From positions 248,001 through 312,000 of the forward strand of contig NZ_PGTZ01000008.1 in assembly GCF_002798015.1 (NCBI RefSeq): a DNA stretch of 64,000 bases, read 5' to 3'. Of the stretch, positions 24,216 through 33,812 are shown piece after piece. Within the stretch, counting starts at the first letter, position 1; every line of letters starts with the position of its first letter. A program made the translations under genes and the position numbers. The DNA is from Luteimicrobium subarcticum. GTDB lineage: Bacteria; Actinomycetota; Actinomycetes; Actinomycetales; Cellulomonadaceae. The notes under the pieces are model-generated. The model was given only the letters and a program-made list of their open reading frames with translations, had not been told where the DNA came from and ran no database searches.

Positions 24216-25963
24216 CGGTTCGCTCCTTCAGGGGTGGCGGTGTCCGTGGGGTCGGGGACGACGGGCGGCTCGATCGGGCCGGGGTCGTCGACGGGCTCGC
24301 GCCAGCGGGACGTCACCGGCAGGCGGCGGTCGCGCCCGAACGCCAGCGCGGTGACCTTGGTGCCGAGCGGGTACTGGCGCCGCTTCCACTCGGCGCGGTC
24401 CACGAGGGTCACGACCTTGTCGACCACGTCGGGGTCGAAGCCGCGGGCGAGCAGCTCGGCGCGTCCCTCGGCGTGCTCGATGTACGCGTCGAGCACCTCG
24501 TCGAGCAGGTGGTACGGCGGCAGCGAGTCCTGGTCGAGCTGACCGGGGCGCAGCTCCGCCGACGGCGGCTTGGTGATCGACGACTCGGGGATCGGGGGGA
24601 TCTCGCCCGCATCGAGCGCGTGGTTGTTGCGCCACCGGGCGAGCCGCCACACCTGCGACTTGTCGACGTCCTTCAGCGGCGCGAAGCCGCCGATGCTGCC
24701 CGCGTCGTAGATCGTCGCGTACCCCGTCGCGAGCTCCGACTTGTTGCCGGGTGCGATGACGAGGTGGCCCTCCATGTTGGAGATCGCCATGAGGATCACG
24801 CCGCGCACGCGCGCCTGCAGGTTCTCGGCGGCGACGCCCTCGACCGTCATCGCGCCCTCGAACGCCTCGACCATCGGCGCGATCGGCTGGACGCGGTAGT
24901 CCGCGCCCAGCCGCCGCGCGAGGTCGGCCGCGTCGTCGCGCGAGTGCTCGCTCGACCACTGCGACGGCATGGACACGCCGACGACGTTCTCGCCGCCGAC
25001 CGCGTCCGCCGCGATCGCGGCGGTGAGGGCCGAGTCGATCCCCCCGGAGAGCCCGAGCACGACGGACCGGAACCGGTTCTTGCGGACGTAGCCCGCCAGG
25101 CCCGTCACGCACGCGCGGTAGACCTCCTCGTCGGGGTCGAGAGGCGCGGCGCGCTCGCCGCGCACGGGCTCCTCGCCCCGCAGGGGCACGTCCCACACGA
25201 GCAGGTGCTCCACGAGCTGGGGTGCGCTCGCCAGGACCTCGCCGGCCGTCGACACGACGAACGAGCCCCCGTCGAACACCAGGTCGTCCTGGCCGCCCAC
25301 CTGGTTGACGTACGCGAGGGGTGCGCCCACCTCGCGCGCGCGGCGGGCGGCGAGCTCGGTGCGCTGGTGGCCCTTGCCCTCCTCGAACGGCGAGCCGTTG
25401 ACCGCGAGCAGGAGGTCGAGGCCGGCGTCCGCGAGCTCCGCGACCGGTCCGCCGTCCTGCCAGATGTCCTCGCAGATCACCAGGCCGACCCGGCGGCCCG
25501 CGACCTCGACGACGCAGGGCTCGTCGCCCGGCGTGAAGATGCGGAACTCGTCGAAGACGCCGTAGTTCGGCAGGTGGTGCTTGTCGTAGACGGCGACCAC
25601 CACGCCGCCCCGCAGCACGACCGCCCGGTTCGTCGGGCGCCCGGGCGATCCCAGGGCCGCCACGCGGCGCTCGCGCGACGGGCGCTCGCCGACGGTACCG
25701 ACCACCACGGTGACGTGACCGAGGCCGTCGGCGGCGAGGTGTGCGGCGAGGTCCGTCGCGGCGGCCGCCGCGGCGCGGCGGAAGGACGCCCGCAGCGCCA
25801 GGTCCTCGATCGGGTACCCGGTGAGCGTCATCTCGGGGAACGCGACGAGGTCCGCTCCCGCGTCGGCCGCGCGACGGACCCAGTCGCGCACCGCCGCCGC
25901 GTTCCCGTCGACGTCACCGACGCACGTGTCGATCTGGGCGAGCGCGAGTCGCATCGAGGGCAT
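24212..25963 (-). CDS. nadE: Glutamine-dependent NAD+ synthetase
   Basis: 583 aa. It makes NAD+ from deamido-NAD+, ATP and glutamine. The N-terminal nitrilase-type glutaminase domain has the Glu of FPEMTLTGYP, the Lys of YDKHHLPNYG and the Cys of LVICEDIWQDG. The C-terminal synthetase domain has the ATP pyrophosphate loop LGLSGGIDSALTAAI. The ATG at 25963 is 6 nt after TACGCT (minus 25975-25970), so leaderless; a second ATG three codons later is possible. Two-gene unit with panB. Confidence 0.95.
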   Translation of the reverse strand: MPSMRLALAQIDTCVGDVDGNAAAVRDWVRRAADAGADLVAFPEMTLTGYPIEDLALRASFRRAAAAAATDLAAHLAADGLGHVTVVVGTVGERPSRERRVAALGSPGRPTNRAVVLRGGVVVAVYDKHHLPNYGVFDEFRIFTPGDEPCVVEVAGRRVGLVICEDIWQDGGPVAELADAGLDLLLAVNGSPFEEGKGHQRTELAARRAREVGAPLAYVNQVGGQDDLVFDGGSFVVSTAGEVLASAPQLVEHLLVWDVPLRGEEPVRGERAAPLDPDEEVYRACVTGLAGYVRKNRFRSVVLGLSGGIDSALTAAIAADAVGGENVVGVSMPSQWSSEHSRDDAADLARRLGADYRVQPIAPMVEAFEGAMTVEGVAAENLQARVRGVILMAISNMEGHLVIAPGNKSELATGYATIYDAGSIGGFAPLKDVDKSQVWRLARWRNNHALDAGEIPPIPESSITKPPSAELRPGQLDQDSLPPYHLLDEVLDAYIEHAEGRAELLARGFDPDVVDKVVTLVDRAEWKRRQYPLGTKVTALAFGRDRRLPVTSRWREPVDDPGPIEPPVVPDPTDTATPEGANR

Positions 25964-26077
25964 ACGACCAGCGTAGGTGGTCCTGCGGACACCCCGCGCC
26001 GGTCGTCCTGGGTCCCCGATCCGGGACGCCGCGGCGCGCTGTACGCAGCAGGGCCCGACGTCGGGCAGGATGGGCGC

Positions 26078-27415
26078 ATGGACAGGCAACAGGAGTTCGT
26101 GCTGCGCACCGTCGAGGAGCGCGACATCCGGTTCATCCGGCTGTGGTTCACCGACGTGCTGGGCATGCTCAAGTCCGTGGCGATCGCGCCCGCGGAGCTC
26201 GAGTCGGCCTTCGCGGAAGGCATCGGGTTCGACGGGAGCGCCATCGAGGGCTTCACGCGGGTCTACGAGGCCGACATGATCGCCAAGCCCGACCCGACCA
26301 CCTTCCAGGTGCTGCCCTGGCGCGGCGAGCAGCAGGGCACCGCCCGCATGTTCTGCGACATCCTCACGCCCGACGGCGAGCCCTCGCTCGCGGACTCGCG
26401 CAACGTCCTCAAGCGCGCCCTCGCGCGGGCGTCCGACAAGGGGTTCACGTTCTACACGCACCCCGAGGTCGAGTTCTACCTGTTCAACCCGCCGGAGTCC
26501 GACACCGGACCGCTCGTCCCCGTCGACCGCGGCGGCTACTTCGACCACGTGCCGCGCGGGTCGACGCACGACTTCCGCCGAGCCGCGATCACCATGCTCG
26601 AGTCCATGGGCATCTCGGTCGAGTTCTCCCACCACGAGGCCGGCCCCGGGCAGAACGAGATCGACCTGCGGTACGCCGACGCGCTGACGACCGCCGACAA
26701 CCTCATGACGTTCCGCACGGTCGTCAAGGAGGTCGCGCTCGAGCAGGGCGTCTACGCGTCCTTCATGCCCAAGCCGATGGCCGACCAGCCCGGCTCCGGC
26801 ATGCACACCCACATGTCGCTCTTCGAGGGCGACCGCAACGCCTTCCACGAGCCGTCGTCGCAGTACGAGCTGTCGAAGGTCGCGCGGCAGTTCATCGCCG
26901 GCCTGCTGCACCACGCCGCCGAGATCACGGCCGTGACCAACCAGTACGTCAACTCGTACAAGCGCCTGTGGGGCGGTGCCGAGGCGCCCAGCTTCGTGTC
27001 GTGGGGCCACAACAACCGCTCCGCGCTCGTCCGCGTCCCGATGTACAAGCCGGGCAAGGGGAACTCGAGCCGCATCGAGTACCGCGGCATCGACTCGGCG
27101 GTGAACCCGTACCTCGCGTTCGCCGTCCTGCTCGCCGCCGGTCTCAAGGGGGTCGAGGAGGGCTACGAGCTGCCCGACGAGACCGCGGACGACGTCTGGG
27201 AGCTGACCAACACCGAGCGCCGCGCGCTCGGCATCACGCCGCTGCCTGCCGACCTCGCCGAGGCGATCGCGATCATGGAGCGCTCCGAGCTCGTCGCCGA
27301 GACCCTCGGGGAGCACGTCTTCGACTACGTCCTGCGCAACAAGCGCGAGGAGTGGGAGGCGTACCGGGCGCAGGTGACCCCGTACGAGCTCGAGCGGTTC
27401 CTCCCGCTGCTGTAG
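26078..27415 (+). CDS. glnA2: Glutamine synthetase, type I-alpha (GlnA2-like)
   Basis: 445 aa. GS fold: GFDGSAIEGFTRVYEADM, EVEFYLF, HHEAGPGQNEID, PGSGMHTHMSLFE, the Tyr-containing NSYKRLWGG and RVPMYKPG. It matches mycobacterial GlnA2 by position beside glnE and by its shorter length. The C-terminal region lacks the adenylylation motif (Y of the NLYDLPPEE type) present in the glnA product of this window, so GlnE should not regulate it. Leaderless: ATG 26078 is 6 nt after CAGGAT. glnE starts 3 bp after its stop. Some relatives are reported to work on polyamines, so ammonia may not be the only substrate. Confidence 0.9.
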   Translation: MDRQQEFVLRTVEERDIRFIRLWFTDVLGMLKSVAIAPAELESAFAEGIGFDGSAIEGFTRVYEADMIAKPDPTTFQVLPWRGEQQGTARMFCDILTPDGEPSLADSRNVLKRALARASDKGFTFYTHPEVEFYLFNPPESDTGPLVPVDRGGYFDHVPRGSTHDFRRAAITMLESMGISVEFSHHEAGPGQNEIDLRYADALTTADNLMTFRTVVKEVALEQGVYASFMPKPMADQPGSGMHTHMSLFEGDRNAFHEPSSQYELSKVARQFIAGLLHHAAEITAVTNQYVNSYKRLWGGAEAPSFVSWGHNNRSALVRVPMYKPGKGNSSRIEYRGIDSAVNPYLAFAVLLAAGLKGVEEGYELPDETADDVWELTNTERRALGITPLPADLAEAIAIMERSELVAETLGEHVFDYVLRNKREEWEAYRAQVTPYELERFLPLL

Positions 27416-27418
27416 CCC

Positions 27419-30400
27419 GTGACCGGACCGGTGCAGGACAGCTCGCGCCGCCCGACGCTCGTCGGTCGGCTCACGCGGCTCGGCTTCGGCGACGCGAGCC
27501 GCGCCCAGACGTTTCTCGGCGACCGTGACCTGGTCGCGCTCGCCGGCGAGATCGACGTCGACGCCGTGCTCGTCGCCGAGCTCGGCGGGACCGCCGACCC
27601 GGACCTGGCGCTCCTCGGGCTCGTCCGGCTCTGCGCCGCCGCACGCGGGACGGAGGCCGGCGAGGAGCTGGGCCGCCTCCTCGCGGGCACCGGCGTGGCC
27701 GCGCCCCCGACCAGGGCTGCGGCGCACGCCCCCCGACGCACCATGGCCGGCCGCGCCGCGGACGACGTCGACCCTGCGTCCGAGGTCGCGGCGGCACGCG
27801 GCCGGCTGCTCGCCGTCCTCGGCGCGTCGACCGCGCTCGGGGACGAGCTCGTCCGGCGTCCGCGGCTCGTCCGGTCGCTCGCCGACCCCACCGGGGTCGT
27901 CGGGGTGCCCGTCGCCGACGTGTACGACGAGCTGCTGCGCGCCGTCGGCGCCGACCCCGACGCCGCGGTCCCGGTCGCGGCGGCCGGCGGGCACGAGGGC
28001 ACCGACGCGCTGCGCCGCGCCTACCGCGCCCGGCTCCTGCGGATCGCCGCGACCGACCTGCGCTTCCCCGACCCGCTCTCGCGCCTGCCCGGCGTCGCCG
28101 CGGCGCTGGCCGACCTCGCGGGCGCCGCGCTCGAGGCCGCGCTCGCCGTGGCCAGAGCGGACCTCCCGGACCACGGGACGGGCGTCCGCCTCGCGGTGAT
28201 CGGCATGGGCAAGACGGGCGGCCGCGAGCTCAACTACGTGTCCGACGTCGACGTGGTCTACGTGGTCGAGCCCGCCGACGGGTACGACGAGGACTACGCG
28301 ACCAGCACCGGGACCCGCCTCGCGAGCGGGCTGACGACGGTCTGCGGCGCCCCGTCGGGAGAGCCGCCGCTGTGGGCCGTCGACGCCGCCCTGCGGCCCG
28401 AGGGCAAGCAGGGCCCGCTCGTGCGGACGCTCGCGAGCCACCTGGCGTACTACGAGCGGTGGGCCAAGACGTGGGAGTTCCAGGCGCTCCTCAAGGCGCG
28501 CCCCGTGGCAGGCGACGCCGCGCTCGGCCGCGCCTACGACGAGGCCGTCAACCCGCTCGTCTGGAACGCCGTGCAGCGCGAGCACTTCGTCGAGGACGCG
28601 CAGGCGATGCGCCGGCGCGTCGAGGCGCACGTGCCCAGCGCCGAGGCCGACCGGCAGATCAAGCTGGGCAAGGGCGGCCTGCGGGACGTCGAGTTCACCG
28701 TGCAGCTCCTGCAGCTCGTGCACGGCCGCGCCGACGAGGAGATCCGCAGCCCCAACACCCTCACCGCGCTCGCCGCGTTGTCCGCCCGCGGGTACGTCGG
28801 GCGCGCGCACGCCGCGCAGCTCGCCGTCTGCTACCGGTTCCTGCGGGCCGTCGAGCACCGCGTCCAGCTCTACCGGCTGCGCCGGACCCACCTCATGCCG
28901 ACGCTCGAGGCCGACGTCCGGCGGCTCGCGCGCACCCTCCACCTGCGCCCCGACGGCCCGGACGGGCTCATGGAGCGCTGGCGCAGCACCCGGCGCGAGG
29001 TGCGCACGCTCCACGAGGAGCTGTTCTACCGTCCGCTGCTGCCCGCGACCGCGCAGCTCTCCCAGGAGGAGGCCAGCCTCGCACCCGAGGCGGCCCGTGC
29101 CCGCCTCGCCGCGATCGGGTACCGCGACCCGGCCGGCGCGATGCGGCACATCCAGGCGCTCACCGAGGGTGTCAGCCGCCGGGCGTCGATCCAGCGCCAG
29201 CTCCTACCCGTCATGCTCGGCTGGTTCGCCGAGGGCGCCGACCCGGACCGCGGGCTCCTGGCGTTCCGCAAGCTCTCCGAGGTGCTCGGCACGAGCCCCT
29301 GGTACCTCAAGCTGCTGCGTGACTCCGGGTACGCGGCACGCCGGCTCGCGACCCTGCTGTCCAACTCGCAGTACCTGGCCGACGCCCTCGCGCGGTCGCC
29401 CGAGTCGGTCACCTGGCTCGACGACGACGCCGAGCTCGTCCCGCGCGACGCGGCGCGCCTCGCCGGTGAGGTCGACGCCATCCTGACGCGCGCCGACGAG
29501 AGCCAGCCGGCCGCGACCGCGCTGCGTGCCGTCCGGCGCCGCGAGCTGTCGCGTACCGGCGCCGCGGAGCTCCTCGGCACGTGCGAGTCACGGCAGGCGC
29601 AGGCAGCGGTCTCCGCCGCCGCCGACGTCGTGCTCGTCGGCGCGCTGCGCATCGCGGCGTTCACCGCCGCGGCGGACGCGGGCCTCGACACCGCGCCCGC
29701 CGCCGCCCCGGCACGTCTGCTCGTCGTCGGGATGGGCCGCCTCGGCGGGCAGGAGATGGGCTACGGGTCGGACGCCGACGTCCTGTTCGTCTACGAGCCG
29801 GTCCCCGGGGCCGAGGACGCCGCGGCGAAGGCCTTCGCGCTCGCCGTCGCGACCCGCCTGCGGACCGTCTGCTCCGAGCTCGGCCCCGAGCCGCGCCTCC
29901 TCGTGGACGCCGACCTGCGGCCCGAAGGGCGCAACGGGCCCCTCGTGCGCTCGCTCGCGTCGTACGCCGAGTATTACGGCCGCTGGTCCGCGGTGTGGGA
30001 GGCGCAGGCGTTGCTCCGGGCGCGTCCCGTCGCGGGCGACCCCGCCCTGGCGCAGCGCTTCGTCGAGCTGATCGACGGCGTCCGGTACGTGCCGGGCGGC
30101 GTGGACGGCGCCGCCGAGCGTGAGGTGCGGCGCGTCAAGGCCCGCGTGGAGGCCGAGCGCCTCCCGCGCGGCGTCGACCCCTCACGGCACCTCAAGCTCG
30201 GGCGTGGCGGGATCTCCGACGTCGAGTGGACCGCGCAGCTCCTGCAGCTCCAGCACGCCGGCGACATCCCCGCCCTGCGGACCACGCAGACGATCCCGGC
30301 GCTGCGCGCGGCCGTCGAGGCGGACCTGCTCGACCGTGAGGACGCGGACGTGCTCATCGAGGCGTGGGTCCTCGCGTCGCGGGTCCGGGCGGCGAACGCC

Positions 30401-30583
30401 CTGTGGTCGGGGCAGCCGACGGGCCAGGGCGTCGACGTCCTGCCGCACGACCGCGTCGCCCTCAACGGCGTGGCGCAGGCGATGCGGCTCGACGGCACCG
30501 GGAGCGACCTCGAGGACCACTACCTGCGCGCCGCCCGGCGCTGCCGGGCGGTCGTCGAGCGGGTGTTCTACGCCGCCGACTGA
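27419..30583 (+). CDS. glnE: Glutamine synthetase adenylyltransferase / adenylyl-removing enzyme
   Basis: 1054 aa. It adds and removes AMP on the regulatory Tyr of GlnA. It holds two nucleotidyltransferase domains. The N-terminal (deadenylylation) one has GKTGGRELNYVSDVDVVYV at about 262-280, and the C-terminal (adenylylation) one has GRLGGQEMGYGSDADVLFVY at about 768-787. Each is followed by an LKLGRGG / IKLGKGG block and the GlnE helical region. The GTG start sits 3 bp after the glnA2 stop, so the two are cotranscribed. Full length for actinobacterial GlnE. Confidence 0.96.
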   Translation: MTGPVQDSSRRPTLVGRLTRLGFGDASRAQTFLGDRDLVALAGEIDVDAVLVAELGGTADPDLALLGLVRLCAAARGTEAGEELGRLLAGTGVAAPPTRAAAHAPRRTMAGRAADDVDPASEVAAARGRLLAVLGASTALGDELVRRPRLVRSLADPTGVVGVPVADVYDELLRAVGADPDAAVPVAAAGGHEGTDALRRAYRARLLRIAATDLRFPDPLSRLPGVAAALADLAGAALEAALAVARADLPDHGTGVRLAVIGMGKTGGRELNYVSDVDVVYVVEPADGYDEDYATSTGTRLASGLTTVCGAPSGEPPLWAVDAALRPEGKQGPLVRTLASHLAYYERWAKTWEFQALLKARPVAGDAALGRAYDEAVNPLVWNAVQREHFVEDAQAMRRRVEAHVPSAEADRQIKLGKGGLRDVEFTVQLLQLVHGRADEEIRSPNTLTALAALSARGYVGRAHAAQLAVCYRFLRAVEHRVQLYRLRRTHLMPTLEADVRRLARTLHLRPDGPDGLMERWRSTRREVRTLHEELFYRPLLPATAQLSQEEASLAPEAARARLAAIGYRDPAGAMRHIQALTEGVSRRASIQRQLLPVMLGWFAEGADPDRGLLAFRKLSEVLGTSPWYLKLLRDSGYAARRLATLLSNSQYLADALARSPESVTWLDDDAELVPRDAARLAGEVDAILTRADESQPAATALRAVRRRELSRTGAAELLGTCESRQAQAAVSAAADVVLVGALRIAAFTAAADAGLDTAPAAAPARLLVVGMGRLGGQEMGYGSDADVLFVYEPVPGAEDAAAKAFALAVATRLRTVCSELGPEPRLLVDADLRPEGRNGPLVRSLASYAEYYGRWSAVWEAQALLRARPVAGDPALAQRFVELIDGVRYVPGGVDGAAEREVRRVKARVEAERLPRGVDPSRHLKLGRGGISDVEWTAQLLQLQHAGDIPALRTTQTIPALRAAVEADLLDREDADVLIEAWVLASRVRAANALWSGQPTGQGVDVLPHDRVALNGVAQAMRLDGTGSDLEDHYLRAARRCRAVVERVFYAAD

Positions 30584-30649
30584 GCGGCCGTCGGGGAACA
30601 CCCTGAGCGCTCCCGGACCGAGGGTGAACCCGACCCTGGGCCGTCCCTT

Positions 30650-30665
30650 GTTACGTGCCGGTCAC
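30650..30665 (-). promoter_or_regulatory. Weak GlnR-like box upstream of the CPBP gene
   Basis: Read on the minus strand: GTGAC, CGGCAC, GTAAC. It fits gTnAc-n6-GaAAc except one base in the second half. It lies about 30-40 bp upstream of the TAGCGT -10 of the CPBP gene. It could be chance. Confidence 0.25.
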
Positions 30666-30703
30666 CCTCCCGCGCCGGTCGACGGGTCCCTAGCGTCGGC
30701 GGT

Positions 30704-31567
30704 ATGAGACCTCGTGGCGCACCTGAGCTCCTGCCCGTGCCGAGCCCGCACGGCGCCCCCTTCGGCGACATCACCGGTGACCCCGGCGCCGGCGTCGTCC
30801 CGCAGGCCGACCCACCGGCGGGCCGGCCCCCGCACCAGCTCGCCTGGCCGGGGCTGATGGCCGTGTGGGCCGCGGCCGCGCTCCCGATGGCGTTCGCCGC
30901 GTGGGTCGTTGCGCCGTGGCTCGCGGACCGGTCCGGCTGGTCCGCCGGGCTCCCGGGCGCGCTCATCGTGACCCTCACGGCCGGGCTCGTGTGGCAGGCG
31001 CTGCTGACGCTCGCCCTCGTGGTGCGCGAACAGCGCACGTGGCGGTGGGGCGTGCTCTGTGACGCCCTGTGGCTGCGTGCGCCACGCTCGCCCCGGACGG
31101 GCCGGCGCGGAGGACGGGCCTGGTGGGTCGTCGCGCCCTTCGTCGTCGCCTTCGCGCTCGAGTCGGCGCTCCCCTCACTGCCGTTCCCGGCCGACCACGA
31201 CCTCGGCACGTTCCTCGGGTCGGACGCCGGGCGCTCGCTGCTCGACGGCTCGTGGGGCTGGTTCGCGCTCATCGCCCTGATGCTGGTGGCCAACACCGTC
31301 GTGGGGGAGGAGCTGCTGTTTCGCGGCTACCTGCTGCCGCGCTCCGCCGGAGTCTTCGGGCGACGCGCATGGCTCGGCAACGGCGTCATGTTCGCGCTCT
31401 ACCACCTGCACATGCCCTGGGCGATCCCCGCGGCCCTGCTCGACGCGTTCGTGCTGGCGTGGCCGTCGCAGCGCTGGCGCAGCGCGCTCGTCGGGATCGC
31501 CGTGCACAGCGCCCAGAGCGTCGTGATCCTCGGGATGGTGCTCGCCGTCGTCCTCGGGGCCGGGTGA
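30704..31567 (+). CDS. CPBP family intramembrane metalloprotease
   Basis: 287 aa, about six or seven membrane helices after a 45-residue Pro-rich N-terminus. The CPBP/Rce1-type motifs are EELLFRGYLL (two Glu and Arg), FALYHLHMPW (His) and a last His in AVHSAQSV. Members cleave within membranes or process prenylated and bacteriocin-like peptides; the substrate is unknown. Leaderless: ATG 30704 is 7 nt after TAGCGT. It sits between the nitrogen genes glnE and glnA. Confidence 0.85.
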   Translation: MRPRGAPELLPVPSPHGAPFGDITGDPGAGVVPQADPPAGRPPHQLAWPGLMAVWAAAALPMAFAAWVVAPWLADRSGWSAGLPGALIVTLTAGLVWQALLTLALVVREQRTWRWGVLCDALWLRAPRSPRTGRRGGRAWWVVAPFVVAFALESALPSLPFPADHDLGTFLGSDAGRSLLDGSWGWFALIALMLVANTVVGEELLFRGYLLPRSAGVFGRRAWLGNGVMFALYHLHMPWAIPAALLDAFVLAWPSQRWRSALVGIAVHSAQSVVILGMVLAVVLGAG

Positions 31568-31590
31568 CGCCGGTCCGGGGGTGAAGACGC

Positions 31591-31637
31591 CGACGGCGCC
31601 CTCCCGCCCGGCCGCAGCCGGGGAGAGGACGCCGTCG
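31591..31637. terminator. Long bidirectional terminator between CPBP gene and glnA
   Basis: CGACGGC (31591-31597) pairs with GCCGTCG (31631-31637). Inside, CCTC pairs with GAGG and CCCGGC with GCCGGG around a CGCA loop. The genes converge on it. There is no U-tract, as usual in high-GC actinobacteria. Confidence 0.8.
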
Positions 31638-31660
31638 ACGCTCTGCCTACGCCGTACCGA

Positions 31661-33085
31661 TCAGACGTCGTAGTAGAGCGAGAACTCGTGCGGGTGCGGA
31701 CGCAGACGCAGCGGGTCGATCTCGTTGGCGCGCTTGTACGCGATCCAGGTCTCGATGAGGTCCGGGGTGAACACGTCGCCCTTGAGGAGGAACTCGTGGT
31801 CGGCCTCGAGGCAGTCGAGCACCTCGTCCAGCGACGCAGGCACCTGCTGGATCTGCGCGTGCTCCTCGGGGGGCAGCTCGTACAGGTCCTTGTCGACCGG
31901 CTCCGGCGGCTCGATGCGGTTCTGGATGCCGTCGAGACCGGCGAGCAGCTGGGCCGCGAACGCCAGGTACGGGTTGGCCGACGGGTCCGGCACGCGGAAC
32001 TCGATGCGCTTGGCCTTCGGGTTCGAACCGGTCACCGGGATGCGGATGCACGCGGAACGGTTGCGGGCCGAGTAGACCAGGTTGACCGGCGCCTCGTAGC
32101 CCGGGACCAGACGCTTGTACGAGTTCACGGACGGGTTCGTGAACGCGAGCAGCGACGGCGCGTGCTTGAGCAGGCCGCCGATGTACCAGCGCGCCAGGTC
32201 GGACAGGCCGCCGTAGCCCTTCTCGTCGAAGAACAGCGGCACGCCGTCCTTCCAGAGGGACTGGTGCGAGTGCATGCCCGAGCCGTTGTCGCCGAAGAGC
32301 GGCTTCGGCATGAAGGTGACCGTCTTGCCGGCCTCCCACGCGACGTTCTTGATGACGTACTTGAACTTCATCAGGTCGTCGGCCGCGTGCTGCAGCGTGT
32401 TGAAGCGGTAGTTGATCTCCTGCTGGCCGGCGGTGCCGACCTCGTGGTGCGCGCGCTCGACCTTGAGGCCGACCTCCGCGAGCATCGAGACCATGTCGTC
32501 ACGCAGGTCCGCCATCTGGTCGGACGGCGAGACGGGGAAGTAGCCACCCTTGTAGCGGGTCTTGTAGCCGAGGTTGCCGCCCTCCTCCTGGCGGCCGGTG
32601 TTCCACGCGGCCTCCTGCGAGTCGAGGGAGTAGAACGACGAGTGCTGGGTCGTCTCGAACCGCACGTCGTCGAAGATGTAGAACTCGGCCTCGGGGGCGA
32701 AGAACGCCGTGTCCGCGATGCCGGTCGACCGGAGGTACGCCTCGGCCTTCGCGGCGATGTTGCGCGGGTCGCGCGAGTACGCCTCGTCGGTGAACGGGTC
32801 GACGATCGAGAAGTTCACGACGAGCGTCTTGTGCTTGCGGAACGGGTCCACGAAGGCGGTCTCGACGTCGGGGATGAGCTTCATGTCGGACTCGTGGATG
32901 GCCTGGAAGCCACGGATCGACGAACCGTCGAACATCATGCCGTCGGTGAACGCAGCGTCCTCGAACTCCGAGATCGGGATGTTGAAGTGCTGCTGGACGC
33001 CGGGCAGGTCGCAGAATCGCACGTCGACGAACTCGACGCCCTCGTTCCGCGTGAAGGCGATGGCCTCTTCCGCGCTCTTGAACAT
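31661..33085 (-). CDS. glnA: Glutamine synthetase, type I-beta
   Basis: 474 aa, the main ammonia-assimilating enzyme, a dodecamer. GS motifs [49 protein letters not shown] and [13 protein letters not shown] are present. The adenylylation site [10 protein letters not shown] is present near residue 400, so it is the GlnE target. ATG 33085 has AAGGAG 9 nt upstream. A GlnR-type box lies about 85-100 bp upstream, and a long hairpin terminator follows. Confidence 0.97.
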   Translation of the reverse strand: MFKSAEEAIAFTRNEGVEFVDVRFCDLPGVQQHFNIPISEFEDAAFTDGMMFDGSSIRGFQAIHESDMKLIPDVETAFVDPFRKHKTLVVNFSIVDPFTDEAYSRDPRNIAAKAEAYLRSTGIADTAFFAPEAEFYIFDDVRFETTQHSSFYSLDSQEAAWNTGRQEEGGNLGYKTRYKGGYFPVSPSDQMADLRDDMVSMLAEVGLKVERAHHEVGTAGQQEINYRFNTLQHAADDLMKFKYVIKNVAWEAGKTVTFMPKPLFGDNGSGMHSHQSLWKDGVPLFFDEKGYGGLSDLARWYIGGLLKHAPSLLAFTNPSVNSYKRLVPGYEAPVNLVYSARNRSACIRIPVTGSNPKAKRIEFRVPDPSANPYLAFAAQLLAGLDGIQNRIEPPEPVDKDLYELPPEEHAQIQQVPASLDEVLDCLEADHEFLLKGDVFTPDLIETWIAYKRANEIDPLRLRPHPHEFSLYYDV

Positions 33086-33170
33086 GCGATGAACTCCTTG
33101 ATCGGTGTGGCCCCGGAAGACGAGGCGCCTCGAACTTAGGGCGGGGCCGTTACCCCGTGGTGATGCTGAC

Positions 33171-33186
33171 GTTTCCGGAGTGTTAC
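33171..33186 (-). promoter_or_regulatory. GlnR binding site upstream of glnA
   Basis: On the minus strand: GTAAC, ACTCCG, GAAAC, an exact match to the actinobacterial GlnR half-site pair gTnAc-n6-GaAAc. It lies 86-101 bp upstream of the glnA start. Further GTAAC half sites stand at 33207-33211 and 33149-33153. It implies nitrogen control of glnA. Confidence 0.7.
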
Positions 33187-33289
33187 GGCTCGCCGCCCTG
33201 TGTGACGTTACTGCGACACGGCCCCGGTGTCTGTGGAGCGTCCGGTCCGCGGGCACCGGCGCCCGCGGACGCTCCCGTACCCTGGACGG

Positions 33290-33733
33290 GTGGTGTCACG
33301 TGAGGAGATGGGTTCCTGGCTCGAGGGAACGCCGGTCGGGACGACGAGCCGGGGCGCACGCCTCGGGCTGCCCGCCGACGGTCCCGGTTCGATGGCCCGC
33401 ATCGGGCGCCGGATCGGTGCGCTCTGCGTCGACTGGGCGTGCTGCCTCGTCGTGAGCGTCGCCTTCTTCCACGGGAACCCGACCGCCACGCTGCTCGTCT
33501 TCCTCGCCGAGAACGTGCTGCTCGTCGGGACGGCCGGGTTCACGCTCGGTCACCTGCTCCTCGGCCTGCGCGTCCGCCGGATGCTGCCGGGCGTCCCCGA
33601 CGGTCCGCCCGGACCGCTGCGCGGCCTGTACCGCGCCCTGCTGCTGTGCCTGGTGATCCCCGCGATCGTGTGGGACGCCGACGGGCGGGGGCTGCACGAC
33701 CGGATCTCAGGCACCGCGATCGTCCGCCGCTGA
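33290..33733 (+). CDS. RDD family membrane protein
   Basis: 147 aa with three membrane segments. [19 protein letters not shown] is the first RDD-type helix with its Arg and Asp, and [15 protein letters not shown] is the usual RDD C-terminus. Such proteins are thought to be transport-related, but function is open. GTG 33290 is 6 nt after TACCCT (33278-33283), leaderless. The position next to glnA and DUF4191 matches the mycobacterial Rv2219A neighbourhood. Confidence 0.88.
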   Translation: MVSREEMGSWLEGTPVGTTSRGARLGLPADGPGSMARIGRRIGALCVDWACCLVVSVAFFHGNPTATLLVFLAENVLLVGTAGFTLGHLLLGLRVRRMLPGVPDGPPGPLRGLYRALLLCLVIPAIVWDADGRGLHDRISGTAIVRR

Positions 33734-33812
33734 CGTCCAGGGGCCGCTGCTGGTCGAGCAGGCGGTTGCCCCGACGACGGCGGTGCGACGCGTGGGGTGA
33801 GGGGGAGAGCGG

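Noticed and set aside
24212-29149. Very long open frame antisense to glnA2 and glnE, in frame with nadE
   Set aside because: Such antisense frames are a result of high-GC codon bias. Only the nadE part (24212-25963) has protein motifs; the rest is an Arg/Val-rich artefact.
30584-30640. Possible terminator after glnE (CACCCT and AGGGTG)
   Set aside because: Six-bp arms with a long loop; too weak to call.
32021-32040. GGTTCGAAC-like tRNA T-loop text
   Set aside because: It lies inside glnA coding sequence, with no acceptor or anticodon stem around it.
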